Source: Bactrocera neohumeralis
Taxonomy: Eukaryota > Arthropoda > Insecta > Diptera > Tephritidae
Direction: 5' to 3'
Length of the DNA: 64,000 nt
Assembly: GCF_024586455.1 (NCBI RefSeq)
Contig: NC_065921.1
Coordinates: 72,993,865-73,057,864 of the forward strand
Part shown: piece by piece, positions 44,925 through 55,414 of the stretch
Numbering within the stretch: position 1 is the first letter of the stretch
Layout of the letters: every line of letters begins with the position of its first letter
Position numbers and translations under genes: made by a program
Notes under the pieces: generated by a model
Seen by the model: only the letters and a program-made list of their open reading frames with translations
Databases searched by the model: none
Told to the model about the DNA's origin: nothing

Positions 44925-45175
44925 ACGATTTCTTCTTCTTTACTGGCGCAGACACCGCTTACGCGATTATAACGGAGTTAACAACAGCGCGCCTGTCGTT
45001 TTTACTTTTCGCTACGTGGCACCAATTGGATATTCCAAGCGAAGCCTTCTCCACTTGGTCCTTCCAATGTAGTGGATGTCTTCCTCTTCCTCTTCCTCTG
45101 CTTCCCCCGGCGGGTACTGCGTTGAATACTTTCAGAGCTGGAGTGTTTTCGTCCATCTGGACAACATAACTTCCT
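44925..45175 (-). mobile_element. RTE-like non-LTR retrotransposon 3' end
   Basis: Minus frame from 45156 gives MDENTPALKVFNAVPAGGSR, a Gly/Arg-rich run, HWKDQVEKASLGI and GISNWCHVAKSKNDRRAVVN, ending IIA at the stop. The element end at 44925-44940 is TTCTTCTT on the + strand, i.e. (GAA)n on its own strand. This is the best reading of the family C-terminus. Confidence 0.85.
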
Positions 45176-45290
45176 ACGATTTACGCGGGATTACTGCTCA
45201 GCTTGGTCTAAGACTCAACAGTCCAGTAACGAACCACTGGAAGCCGAAGGAGCTCCTACCGGTTCCCATACCGTAGTTATTGAGATTGAA

Positions 45291-46690
45291 GTTACTCGAG
45301 TTAAAGTCATTGGACTTTTCACATAAGTAAAGCATCCACAAATCTAAATATTTCATTATTCCACTTGTCACACATTTACATGGCAAATGCCTTTAATGGC
45401 CTAATTTAAAATGTAATTCATACCAGAAATCACCCATACGACTGCTGTTAAAGTCAGTTGTAACTAATAATTCATGAAACTTGTCGTAGAAAATTACAGT
45501 CATAATTGTTAAGTGTCACGTGTCAGCCGCGAAGACTCACACCACCACCGGCGCTCGCATTGTCATCGATGCGGGTGTGGGCGATTGGTGAAATTTTGCA
45601 TATCACACAGCGGCAATCATACGCCGATTTGCGCATTGCCGGTCGCCGAGTGAAAGTCGTGGAAAGCGTTGCGTTAAAGGAAATTTCGCCTGTGCAAATT
45701 TAATTTTGCCACTTTCCGTCGATGTCGTTGATTGTTGCGCGGATTGCCTGCGAGCGAGCGCAAGACCCAAAGGTGCGGCGGATAAGTGCGTGAGCGGCGC
45801 GAGCGGCAGGGCCGCGGCACAAATTCGGTTAGAAGTGACTTGGCGTCGGCTGTCTTGACTCACCCACTGTCTGGCTGCGTGCCGCGGTGGAGGGGGTGTT
45901 GCTGCTGTTTGCCATTTTTTTCCTGCGTTCGCCTGTCTCTTCGTCCTTCTGCATGCGTACGCCCACCCGCGCGCCGTTCGGCCGCTGATTGTATTTGGGT
46001 TTTAGGTTATTAGGTTAGGTTGCTGTTAAATTTCAGCGAACGCAAGCGACTTGGTGCGTGCAAAAAAAAAAACTGGAAACAAAAATTGCAACCGTAAACT
46101 TGCGGGTGTGTTGCTTGTTGTTGTTTGTTTTTCGCGCTACTTTCTCGTGCAATGAGCTTGTTATTGTGCGTCGAACTGTTCATATTTGCCATTGTTGTTG
46201 GCGCCTGGCGTCGGCAGTCAAACGCGTGCTTTAAATAAATTTAAATAAAATTTCCACTCGCCGACACACATTTAGCGCGGTTTGGCTGCTTCGTATGTAT
46301 TTATTTAATTGTATTTGTGTGCGTGTGTATGTGTGCGTTTGGCATTTGACAGCTGACAATGCTTGTGGTGTATTTGTAAATGTCAACGCATGTTTTGCAT
46401 TGAACTTCTTGAAGTGTTTTTGTGCGGTTTTTTCGCAAATCATCTTTGCCAAAGCTTAGGGGAGCACTGGCGGGGGTGTTTAGTGCCTCATTTTGGCAAT
46501 CTGCGCTGTGAAGAGATTACATTACATAACATTACAGTGAGCATGCGGCACATACAAGGCTTATAATGAATGTGACATTAATGCTGTCATGTGATTGTTG
46601 GAATTTCGCACTCGACATAATCAGCGTGTTCTTGACGTTTATGGGCGTTGAAGTGTAAGCGGCGGATTTGCACACATACTTACAGGTATT
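45291..46690. other. GC-rich single-copy island and flanks
   Basis: The interval 45500-46000 is among the most GC-rich parts of the window, with a CACGTG E-box at 45517-45522 and CG-rich runs such as GCGAGCGAGCGCAAG. Multiple short frames are open on both strands. It may be a promoter or first exon of a host gene. GGTTATTAGGTTAGGTT at 46004-46020 is a telomere-like short motif. Confidence 0.3.
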
Positions 46691-46799
46691 AAAGGTAACA
46701 CCGTGAACCGTGTGGAGGTATCACTGAATCATGGCATTGCTGCAACGTAGTGGTTGAGAAAACGCGTGGACTTTATAAGACCAAAATGTGAAATGAAAT

Positions 46800-47535
46800 T
46801 TTTCAGTCATATCCACATGTGGCAAGGACGTAGAATTCCACGATTTAAATATTTTGTTCAGTGATAAGGTCCATTTCTGGTTCAATGGGAATGTAAACAA
46901 GCAAAATTGCTTCTTTTGGGACAAGAAGCAACCTGAAGCGATTCAAAAGCTGCCATTTTATCCAGAAAAAAAATAGTTTGGCGTGGTTTCTGAACCGGTA
47001 GAATCATCGGTACATATTTCTTCAAAAATCATGCCGGTGAGAACGAACTTCAATGGCGATATATTAGCCGACTAATTGATTCTTGAAATTTAAGCTCTTC
47101 TCATCTCATCTCAGCGACATTTGGACTCAACAAGATGGCACCACTTTCTGCACATCGCATCAATCAACGGATTTATTGAGAGAACTCTTCGGTGAACAAA
47201 GAATTTCACGTATTTCACGTTTTGGGCCGTTCGATTGGCCACCAAGATCGTGCGATTTTACACCGTTAGACTTTTTCCTGTGGAGATATGTAAAGTCTAA
47301 AGTCTATGCGGACAATCCCGCTTCGATTCAGGCCTTGGAGCAAAACATCACGCGTGTCATTCGCCATTTACAGTCGAAATGCTCGAACAAGTCATCGAAA
47401 ATTTTACTCAAGGGATGAATCATCTGAGACGTAACCGCGGTCAACATTTAAAAGAGATAATCCTTAAAAAAAAAACCAAAATATGTCCTTTCGAATGATA
47501 ATCAACATTCCGCATTAAGTTTGTTTGTCCATTCT
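46800..47535 (+). mobile_element. rosa-like (DD41D) mariner, best preserved catalytic domain
   Basis: The + strand reads LFSDKVHFWFNGNVNKQNCF (first Asp kept), FWDKKQPEAIQKLPFYPEK, then a continuous 111-codon frame (47083-47418) with TQQDGTTFCTSHQSTDLLRE (second Asp), FDWPPRSCDFTPLDFFLWRY (third Asp), KSKVYADNPASIQALEQNIT. All three catalytic Asp survive. The second and third are 44 codons apart because ATTTCACGT is duplicated at about 47206-47223; without it the spacing is 41. A region between the first and second Asp is frameshifted, and no terminal repeat is seen. Confidence 0.9.
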
Positions 47536-47639
47536 TAAAAAAAATTCAACAGTACAAGCGGCAGCGAAACTTCAAGATGATTTTTACTGCCTGCAGGGTC
47601 CTGACAAAATGAAGCACTGCCCGAAATCTCTGTAGGCTG

Positions 47640-47830
47640 TTGTTGTTATATCTACGGAAAGCTTTCCCGAAGTAATTTCGAGTAATGTTGCCAAGTTGAC
47701 AGTCCTTAACCGGATAAAAATCGTGGTCTGTTTCGGTTATATAGACTTGATTGTCGTGAGTACTCTGGAGACTCTTAGCCCATACCTATTGTGAATGTCG
47801 GTGCCATGGACGGTGAATAGTATTCTTAGT
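47640..47830 (-). repeat. jockey 3' UTR-type repeat
   Basis: Begins GTTGTTGTTATATC and contains GAAGTAATTTCGAG, AGTTGACAGTCCTTAACCGG and TTGATTGTCGTGAG. The reverse complement of 60180-60344 follows the same order, ending in the (AAC)n side. Here it is detached from any ORF2. Confidence 0.65.
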
Positions 47831-48204
47831 AGGCTACTGATTGGGATTTGGATCTGTAATACTGTTTCAAGTTCAAAAGAACTAACAAAGCAAAAACTCC
47901 ACACATGTTAATTGCCTTGAAATTCATGATAAGTATATATCGAGAAAAGATATAGACCTTTCGTAAGATTCGATAATGTAGAGAATTGCAACTGCATCTT
48001 CGATAGTGACTTTAAATAATATCGAAAGAGGAACTTTTTCCTTCGAAGCATTTCTCTCTTTTTCTCTCTCTTCCTTTGTCTTTCTTTATTTATGTCCCAG
48101 GTAAGTCCTGTACCTCGAAAATTGCGGGGATGATGTTAAAATATCGGCGTTAAAGAACCCTGAAATTTTAGATTTACGTTCGTCAGTCTGCACTTCTTCA
48201 CTTT
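47831..48204. other. unassigned DNA with CT-rich run
   Basis: A TCTCTC/TTTCTC run lies at about 48054-48090. No other feature. Confidence 0.4.
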
Positions 48205-49045
48205 GCATACAATCGCGACTGTTACAAATGTACAGAACAGTAACAAGATCTTCAAGGCGCTAGCTGTCCGCACTTGGGGCAAGGACAAAGAAACGCTGTT
48301 GGCAACATACAAAACAATCGATCGGCCGGCCGGTCAATAATTACGCCGACTCAATAAGGTCGCCTGGTTGCAGCAAGACGTGGATGGAGAAGATGTGACA
48401 GGACACCGCCCCACGGACTAAATAGTACGTAGTATTCTACAAAGTGAGGCCTGCTTGCTCCCTGTAAAAATACACATACACTTCACACCAAGCATTTTCT
48501 GCTCAGTTGTTTTCGCAAAAACCTTCCTCCAAGCGGAGTCGCCTCCTGGGAACATCAGAAGAACAATCATCCAAAATGTCGACAAACTTGAACAATAAGT
48601 CGACCAAATTTCGGACGCGACCAACTTCGGAAAGATACTGAACGACACAGTGGAGCTATTAACACCTTCATTGGCTCTCGCCCAGTGTACTTGGAGTACA
48701 AACACCACTCTCAGTAGAACAAGAGCTCGAGTTGTTGCGTGAAACACGAGTGACCCTGGCGCAACTTCGTTCTGGGTATTGTAGCAGGTTAATTTCGTAC
48801 GTATCCAAAATAGACCCTGACGTACAAAACCTACATCATGCATGCAATGAGTCACCGCATGACACTAATCACCTCTTTGCCTACCTGATGTAACCAAGTC
48901 ACTTAACTCCCCTCTTCGTATGATCCGTGGTCCAAATCTGTCTTTTCTGGTTTACTTAGCTTACCATCAAGATACTCCGATGAGAGTTAAGTTATTGCTT
49001 TCCCCCAAGCAGGATCTGGATGATCGTTATTACAACAACTCTTCT
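48205..49045 (+). mobile_element. jockey-like ORF2, post-RT C-terminal part
   Basis: Pieces in order: NSNKIFKALAVRTWGKDKET then LLATYKTIDRPA (end of RT), HFLLSCFRKNLPPSG, PGNIRRTIIQNVDKLEQ, FIGSRPVYLEYK, then RETRVTLAQLRSGYCSRLIS and ACNESPHDTNHLFAYL. These match the jockey-clade ORF2 tail including the CxxSPHDTNHLF zinc-like motif. It ends in a TTACAACAAC tail near 49040. Frameshifts are frequent. A 145-codon minus frame over 48418-48855 is its antisense shadow. Confidence 0.85.
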
Positions 49046-49059
49046 TCTTCTTTACCTGC

Positions 49060-49640
49060 TACAAAATTTTCCTAAGCCGGAGTACTGATAGAAGTTCGGA
49101 ATCGGAGGTCTTCCAATTGATCTGGTTGAAGTGTGTAAAAGACAAGAAGATACATATTCCAATGGACAGGCTCTGTTATTTGGTCGTTGGACACTCGTGA
49201 CGAATGTTTTCGAAATTACCAGGTTTCATGGGTTAAGTTTTTTGGTAAAATATTGTTGATTGTCGGATTTAGTGTTGATGAACCAAGAAAAATCAGATGT
49301 TGTCGCCGTTCGTGCCCCTCCACCATACAGCAGGACGGGGATGATAAGTGACTTGTAGAATTTAGTCTTTCTTCGTCGATAGAGGACTTTACTTCTCAAT
49401 CGCCTACTCAAAACGAAGTAGCACCTGTTGGCAAGAGTTATTCTGCATTGAATTTCGAGGCTGAGTTGTTGAGTGTTGAAGTTCGTGTTCATACTGGTTC
49501 CAAGGTAGATGAAATTAACTACGACTTCAAAGTTTTGACTGTCAAGATTGATTTGTGAGCCAAGCCGCGAATATGACGACTGTTTGCTTGATGACAGCAG
49601 ATATTTCGTATTGATTTCTAGCTCAAATAAGTTGTATCAG
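49060..49640 (-). mobile_element. RTE-like non-LTR retrotransposon, RT thumb region
   Basis: Minus strand: NTKYLLSSSKQSSYSRLGSQ, NFEVVVNFIYLGTSMNTNFN, then EIQCRITLANRCYFVLSRRL, KTKFYKSLIIPVLLYGGGAR. This is the thumb and the LPVLLYGAEAWT block; the last appears as LYGGGARTAT. Most of the C-terminal tail is missing or scrambled (49060-49220), with a TTCTTCTTC end near 49049. Confidence 0.8.
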
Positions 49641-51012
49641 TTAATGTGTTCATCCTAAAATCAAATATATTAAAGGAACGCCAGATAATTTATGCTTTAA
49701 AATCTTAAAATTCACTCACACCCTCTCTTCCGCTAGACTCTGCATCGCCACATGCAGAATGTGTTGAATGAAATGTGCCAAAAAATAGCAAACAAATAAA
49801 GTACTCGCATAACGCCGAGCAGCAAACGTTTGTGGCAAAGTGGCAAGGTGGCATGATGTTTGCTGAGTGGCATGTTGCCCAAAATGAAAGCAAAAAAAAA
49901 AATTATAAAAATCGGCGGCTACCTTTTTGCACGTTAATTATGAAATCCTTTGAGTATTTGCCAAAAACATATAAAAATCAACACACAAGCGCTTGAAGTC
50001 GGAAAAAACCGGCTAATTTGTATTAATATACATTTTACCTTTCATTTTTTGATAAAATGGCATTTTTAATTTCTATTTTCGTTTTCAACAGCATTCACAT
50101 GCGAAATGCTGTTATCTTTTGTTTTTCGTATTTTTATCATCATTATTATTTGTAGCGCACGCTTTCGCCCCCCTGCAACGGCGCTGAATGCACTTTTCCA
50201 CACTCTCGACTCGGGTGGTGGTGGCAAACCCCGTTCCCGCCGCTGTTTTTGCATATAATTTGCTGGCTGTTTGTTGTGCAACATTTTGCACTTTTTCTTT
50301 TGCACTTCAAAATCATTTTAACCGTTATGCTATGCAACTCTTTTGCTCTCCATTATGCCTTCGTACATACTCGTAGTTATGCATGAAAATCGCAAAAAAA
50401 AAGCAGCAGAAAAATCAGTGACTTTTGTTTATTTAGATGTCTGCCAGTTGCAGGCGCTGATGAGTTGCTACACTTGTTGTTGCTGCCGCTGCTGTTGGCA
50501 ATGGCAACAACGTTTGTTCTTGAGGGACACGCTGCACGGCACCGCTGCGCTGCAGTACTTGTGGCATAACATGTTGTTGCGGTTGGGTTTCATCAGCTGC
50601 AGACAGCGCTCGAGCTGGCATCATTGCTTCGTTGAAATGCAGTCGCATTGACGGTGAAGAAAGGAAACTTGACTAGAAAAAATTTTAAAAATATTTTATC
50701 TTACATTTTATGTGTTAAATTATTCACCGGCTAATATTTTAATGATTTAATTTAGTTATGCTCGAGAACAGCAAGAAATTCTGAGCAACTGATGTCTGTG
50801 ACTAGCTAAATTGAAGAAAATCATAGACGCGTACTGGTGTCGAGCTTTTACCACTGCTTATAAGTATCTCTCGACTCTTTCCAATATCGCGAAAGAATCA
50901 GTCGTAACCCGTGAGAGAAGAAACAACGAAGAGAAAGTTCTCCCAATTGAAAAAATACTACGGTTATTTTAGTTCACAGTCATGTTTTGCTGTCAGACTA
51001 TTTCTTACCCTT
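49641..51012. other. single-copy intergenic DNA
   Basis: No transposon was recognised over this 1.4-kb gap, which makes it one of the better places to look for host exons. One minus-strand candidate is listed separately. Confidence 0.35.
50433..50672 (-). CDS. candidate exon, Gln/Ala/Thr-rich, unrecognised
   Basis: A minus-strand acceptor TTTTTTCTAG ends at 50673. From there an open frame runs 80 codons: SSFLSSPSMRLHFNEAMMPA, then ETQPQQHVMPQVLQRS, LPTAAAATTSVATHQRLQLA, DI and TAA. The stop overlaps an AATAAA signal, which would suit a last exon, though the tail would be very short. The frame may start at the inner Met (50648). Composition suits a disordered tail of a regulatory protein, but CAG/GCA-rich DNA alone can produce this. 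Confidence 0.25.
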   Translation of the reverse strand, partial: SSFLSSPSMRLHFNEAMMPARALSAADETQPQQHVMPQVLQRSGAVQRVPQEQTLLPLPTAAAATTSVATHQRLQLADI

Positions 51013-51080
51013 CTTTACTGTCATAGACCGCTTAGGCGATTATAGCCGAGTTAACAACAGCGCGTCAGTCGTTTTCTCTT
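51013..51080 (-). mobile_element. RTE-like 3' terminal scrap
   Basis: CTTCTTTACTG, CCGCTTAGGCGATTATAGCC, GAGTTAACAACAGCGCG is the family 3' end, cut off after about 68 bp. Confidence 0.7.
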
Positions 51081-51400
51081 ATCAAAAGTGTGGTCTTTAA
51101 TCTGAGGTTGTTGTTTCTTTTTCATTTGGAGACGTGGTGGGTTCCAAACCCAGCCCACAACCTCGTTAGGCGAGTAGTATAAAGCTTTATACACATTTAT
51201 ATCGCGAACCGCTTGTTTCAAGACCGACGCCCGCTCGCAGCCGCACTTCTGGTGAACAGACGTTGCAATTAGACCACAGCGAACCTTTAAACCGAATAGG
51301 TCGGAATGGCTCCGCTGGAGCTTCTTTTCTTTTCGCCATGACTTCAGGAACCGCACGAGTTGACTACCGCAACTTACACAACGATTACTCACGACTCCAG
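51081..51400 (-). other. unrecognised Cys-containing ORF
   Basis: A 113-codon minus frame starting at 51392 (MSNRCVSCGSQLVRFLKSWR, VHQKCGCERASVLKQA, NEVVGWVWNPPRLQ) runs into the RTE scrap. The DNA is GC-richer than its flanks. No family is recognised; a retroelement 3' region is possible. Confidence 0.25.
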
Positions 51401-51639
51401 GGTGTGCAAAGAGGAAGCAAGAGTAGGAATTGGGTATAGCGCTACGACTGTAACTGCTTACACAGAAGCATGATTATAACGCATGACACCACCCAGACCC
51501 CCCACCTCTAAACCCTATCACACCCTCTATTGGACTACACTTAACCGAAAAGTTGCATAGCTTGAATCGATTTGGATCTAATATGCACCGTTTTCTTCGA
51601 GAACTTATAACAATTAGGAAAGCAATTTCATAATCCCAC

Positions 51640-52250
51640 TTCCAAAGAAACCCTCGACCTTATTGGGTTGGGAAAAAACTGGGACAGCCGATTTTCACTA
51701 GCTTCAATGGAGATGAATTTTTCACCAAGTATTCACTCGCCATATATAGAGATAGGTAGTATTCACTTAGTGCCAGGCCCGGTTCAAAAGATGAATGCAC
51801 AGGAGATTCAAAAACAAACTCCCGGAGCCTCTGCTAAGTCAATAGCAATGTTATTGCCAGGCCTTAAAACATTTCTTTTCCTGGTGAAAGCTGGCTACTT
51901 TTGGTCTCATTATTTGCCTTCGATGGTGCAATTGTTGACGTTTACAAAACCGAAATAAGATTTAGGCCATAGAGGTGCAGCTCAAAGTAGGTGATTCACT
52001 GCCAATCCCACCAAACGCTTAGCATAACCGTACTGAACGTTAATGCTGCCTCGACCACTTCTTGCGGCGACTCAGCGCTATTCGACCACGACCGTTTTCA
52101 CCTGACGCTGTCGAAAGTGACCCAATTATTCATCATCAGTACCGTGTGCTTTAAAAATGGATCGATTTTGTTCAGATTCGAAGTCGAAATCCCGGTTCGT
52201 AAGATTTCTTTAGGTAATCTCGCGAAACCCTCATATACTAAGCTTTAGAT
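51640..52250 (-). mobile_element. mariner (cecropia-like) catalytic domain, decayed
   Basis: Minus strand from about 52200: LNKIDPFLKHTVLMMNNWVT, FDSVR, KRSWSNSAESPQEVVEAALT, VMLSVWWDWQ, ITYFELHLYG. After a gap comes ILGEKFISIEASENRLSQFF (near 51735). These match NKxDPFLKRMVTGDEKWVTYDN, KRSWSK, LLCVWWDWQGIIYYELLPYG and GEKFASREACENRLSQFFAN. The first catalytic motif GDEKW reads MMNNW, so its Asp is lost, and the second and third catalytic blocks are not seen. Confidence 0.8.
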
Positions 52251-52332
52251 GACTGCGCGTTGGGCACTGAGGAATTCTCGCAAAATACTTTACTCTTTTT
52301 TTCGTTACCTTACCTGACAAGTAAGAATTTGC

Positions 52333-52960
52333 TGGAGGAGAGGGGCGGTGAGCTTTCTTTCGGATAGATCAAAGCATGCAGGGAAGGTTGCTGAAGAAGT
52401 TATCCATCAGCTCCAATTATAAGCTTTCAGACCACTGCAGCGTCTTCGAATCGGAGGTGGCTACTGCCAAGATAGCAGTAGAACTACTGCTTCAGAGCGC
52501 AGCAACCTTCAGGTTAGTGACTATCTACTCCGATATTAGCCTTGAGTTTGCTGACTGTGCGCTCCAAACTAATGAAGGGATATCTAGACTCCTTTATCAT
52601 CGAGTCATTTTATGATTAGACTTGTTTGGGTCACTGGCCACAGCGGTCTTGCAGGCAACTGTAAGACAGATTGCTCAAACAGGTACGCTATCCCAATGAC
52701 TGCGATATGGGAAAGGAAAGTAGCTCCGTTGGCTTGTTGTAGTTCACCACTGGACTGGACTAAATCAGCAAGCGTTGGTGAACTACCAGCAGCTGTGTAA
52801 TCGCAAGGTTTTATTGGTGCAGAGTAAATCATAAGTGGTTTCGAGAATGCTTTGCTCTCAGCAAGGCCCAGCTGATACCTGAAAGTAGGAGTTCCAACTG
52901 AACATTGTTCGAACGAACAAGTTTAGAGCGAATCATCTTAACACTACTTACTCTAATACC
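52333..52960 (+). mobile_element. I/R1-like RNase H domain fragment
   Basis: SFLSDRSKHAGKVAEE (first Asp), SSNYKLSDHCSVFESEVATA (catalytic Glu), VTIYSDISLEFADCALQTN (second Asp), then IRLVWVTGHSGLAGNCKTDC (catalytic His loop). The order and wording match 32772-33560, so both belong to one family. Frameshifts separate the first and last blocks. Confidence 0.8.
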
Positions 52961-53079
52961 CCACTTTTGCCAGTTCAAGGAAAAAATAACTTTATTTTCA
53001 TACTTTTAAACATCGAGGTGAAATAGCGGCCATAAAAATAAAGTAACTAAGCAGATTTTGGATAGGTTCGGGATATTTT

Positions 53080-53202
53080 TGTATCGATAGCTGATCTCCA
53101 ACAAGCGGAGTTTCTCTTCTGGCTTCACAGAGGACTGCACATCACAGCCTAAGTGTGAACCCCCGCCATACTGAGGATCTGCCATGTAACCTAACCTAAA
53201 TA
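53080..53202 (+). mobile_element. probable 3' tail of the RNase H element
   Basis: Non-coding sequence ending in CATGTAACCTAACCTAAATA at 53182-53201. Its place downstream of 52333-52960 on the same strand suggests the element 3' end. Confidence 0.35.
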
Positions 53203-54559
53203 AATATTTCATTTCGTAATAAAATATAGAAAAATGTCTCATTTAATTTTTTATTTCCTTAAAAAGCGGTTTTGTCTTTAATAAATACAGCTCGTATGCT
53301 TCCTATTAGGGCAAATTGTGACTCGTAAGTTACAAAGAAACTGCCAAACTCTACGCATTCGTACTCACATCGTTCAAACCGAGTCGAATGCAACTGCGAT
53401 TCGGGCGAAGGCGAGAGGCGCGGGGCGCGTGGTAGGCAAACAAAATTGCTATGATTTATTTACTCACGGCGTGCGCGTATTTATCAAACTCCAATTAATC
53501 GGTGATAAACCGATCAAGACACTAAATGCTTCTCCACACGAAGGCAAAACAAAAAGAAAACGAATGACGTAGTAAAAACAGAGCTCCATACGAAGGCGGT
53601 AATATCGAACGAACGAGCAGTCGGACGGCCAAGACACGCGCAAACCAGCAACTCAAGCGACATACATACAAAGAGGGCTAGTAGCAGTCCGCTTGCGGTT
53701 AGCCAAATGCTTAGTCGGTAAGGCCAAAATGTTGGCGAAGTTCCATTGCGCGCAGTGACTGAGTATTTGCAGTAGTTCGCCGTGCTTTATGAGCGTTTTT
53801 AGCGCTTTTTGTCTGGCTTCGCTAGCATTAAAACGAGTTTGCCGTCATATATTGCTAGCTAAGCGGTTCTCTGATTTGTTTTATAGTTGCTCTTTTTAAT
53901 TTTTTCTTACAAGATTTCCATGTGAATGCATTTTTTTACAAAAAAAAAAAAGAAAGTGATTTTTGTTATTGTTGCACATATAATATTATACAATGAGTAT
54001 TTACGATTTTTCTTCTTTTTGTTTTGGAATTGGAGATGCAATCAATTTACTCGTGTCCAGCAAATAATAGACTTGGAGCTAGCGCTATTTCATGTATAGT
54101 ATATACCCACAAATATTTCGAAGATTCCCCTCTACACTCATACAGCAAAAAGGAGAGAAAACATATGGCGGAGCTTGAGTTGAAAGGAAAAACGTTTGGC
54201 ACTGATTTCCGCAACAATTTGTCTAAACAATATGTGTGTTGTGAGAAACACACCTACTTAAGGGGTTAGTCGGTGTACTGCTACAGCACTTTGGTTTGGT
54301 CTTCTACATATGTGAGAAATAATGGGTGCGTAATTTTGTTTTTGCGGAGGTTCAAAATAGCATACGACTATAGTTGCATCCGTTCCCAGTTTCACGCGGA
54401 CATTCAACATTTCTATACCCTAAGAGAGCTTGCTACGAAGTTTGTTACAGCCAGAATGAAACATCTTGTTACCAGATGGAATTCAGTTACCTAGTAACCA
54501 GTAGTAGTCCATGAGGAGTAGACATCTTTTGGAATACATTCGCTTGACGCCAACTTCAA
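53203..54559. other. single-copy intergenic DNA
   Basis: The interval 53320-53880 is GC-richer and leader-like (repeated CGAACGAACGAGC and CAACTCAAGC motifs), with GTAAGG at 53719 as a possible donor. No coding exon is supported. An A-rich run lies near 53939-53953. Confidence 0.3.
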
Positions 54560-55400
54560 CAGACTCTGCGGCCTCTCTATATATACCTCTTCCAGTGTCT
54601 CATACCGTGTCCCAGATGCTTACAGCGTAGTCTTGCTAATGCGTGACAAGTGCACAAGAGATGCTGCATTGTTTCTCTGGTGCCTTGCTCTACAGATTTC
54701 CTGCAGTCTTCTCGATCTCCCAGCCACATTCTGCGTGCGTGTGACGCAACCAGACAGTGACCAGTTGGTATTCCGATCATGTTCCTACATTATCGTCTAT
54801 CGAATATCAATAGGAATTTTGTGTACTTCCGATCTAACGTTTCGCACATGACAATGCAATTTTGCACCTAGGTAGCTCGGTCGACCGGGATCTGTCGTAT
54901 AGAAAATGCATGAATTTCCCAATGTCGATCACGTTTTCGGGTGTTAGTGGTAAACCATTCTTATAATCTTGTCCACTATTTCATTGCCCCCGATGCCTTT
55001 GTGACCTGACACCCAGTAGAAGTGAAGTTGCTTGCTTCTGGCGACAATTGTTACTGCTGCTCTGCTTCCAAAGACTCTTCAGGCCGATATGCAATACGAG
55101 GTTATTACCTTGATTGCTGCTTGGCTACCTAGGTAGATGTAGTTTCTGGAATCGCCTGCTTGTTCATTAGAGGCCAGTTCCGCGGCTTTCGCAATAGCAA
55201 AGACCTCAGCTTCAAATATGGTGTAGTGATCCGGCAACTTAAAAAATCTTGACCGTCTAAAGTGTATATACATATAGCTTGGCGGGCCGGTTTTATTTTC
55301 CAGGTATAATATTTTTCTCCCTTCCCTCATGGGGAAGCTCTCGACTTCAGGCTGCCGTAAAGGTGAAATGCTTGCGCTTCAGCCTTGATAGGAAGCTATG
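54560..55400 (-). mobile_element. RNase H-bearing non-LTR ORF2, C-terminal part
   Basis: Minus strand from 55330: FRRSRFFKLPDHYTIFEAEV (catalytic Glu), AIAKAAELASN, IYLGSQAAIKVITSYCIS (the second Asp is Gly here), RSKQLHFYWVSGHKGIGGNE (His loop), then IGIPTGHCLVASHARRMWLG and a zinc-like end DCRKSVEQGTRETMQHLLCT, CHALARLRCKHLG. One Cys of that zinc motif is Ser. It differs enough from 32772-33560 to be a second family. The RT is missing. Confidence 0.85.
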
Positions 55401-55414
55401 ATAGAAGCTCCATG

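Noticed and set aside
48418..48855. 145-codon minus frame
   Set aside because: It is antisense to the recognisable jockey-like ORF2 C-terminus on the + strand.
51138..51152. tRNA T-arm-like TGGGTTCCAAACCCA, possible B box of a SINE
   Set aside because: Two mismatches to the GGTTCGANTCC box, and no A box or cloverleaf could be built upstream.
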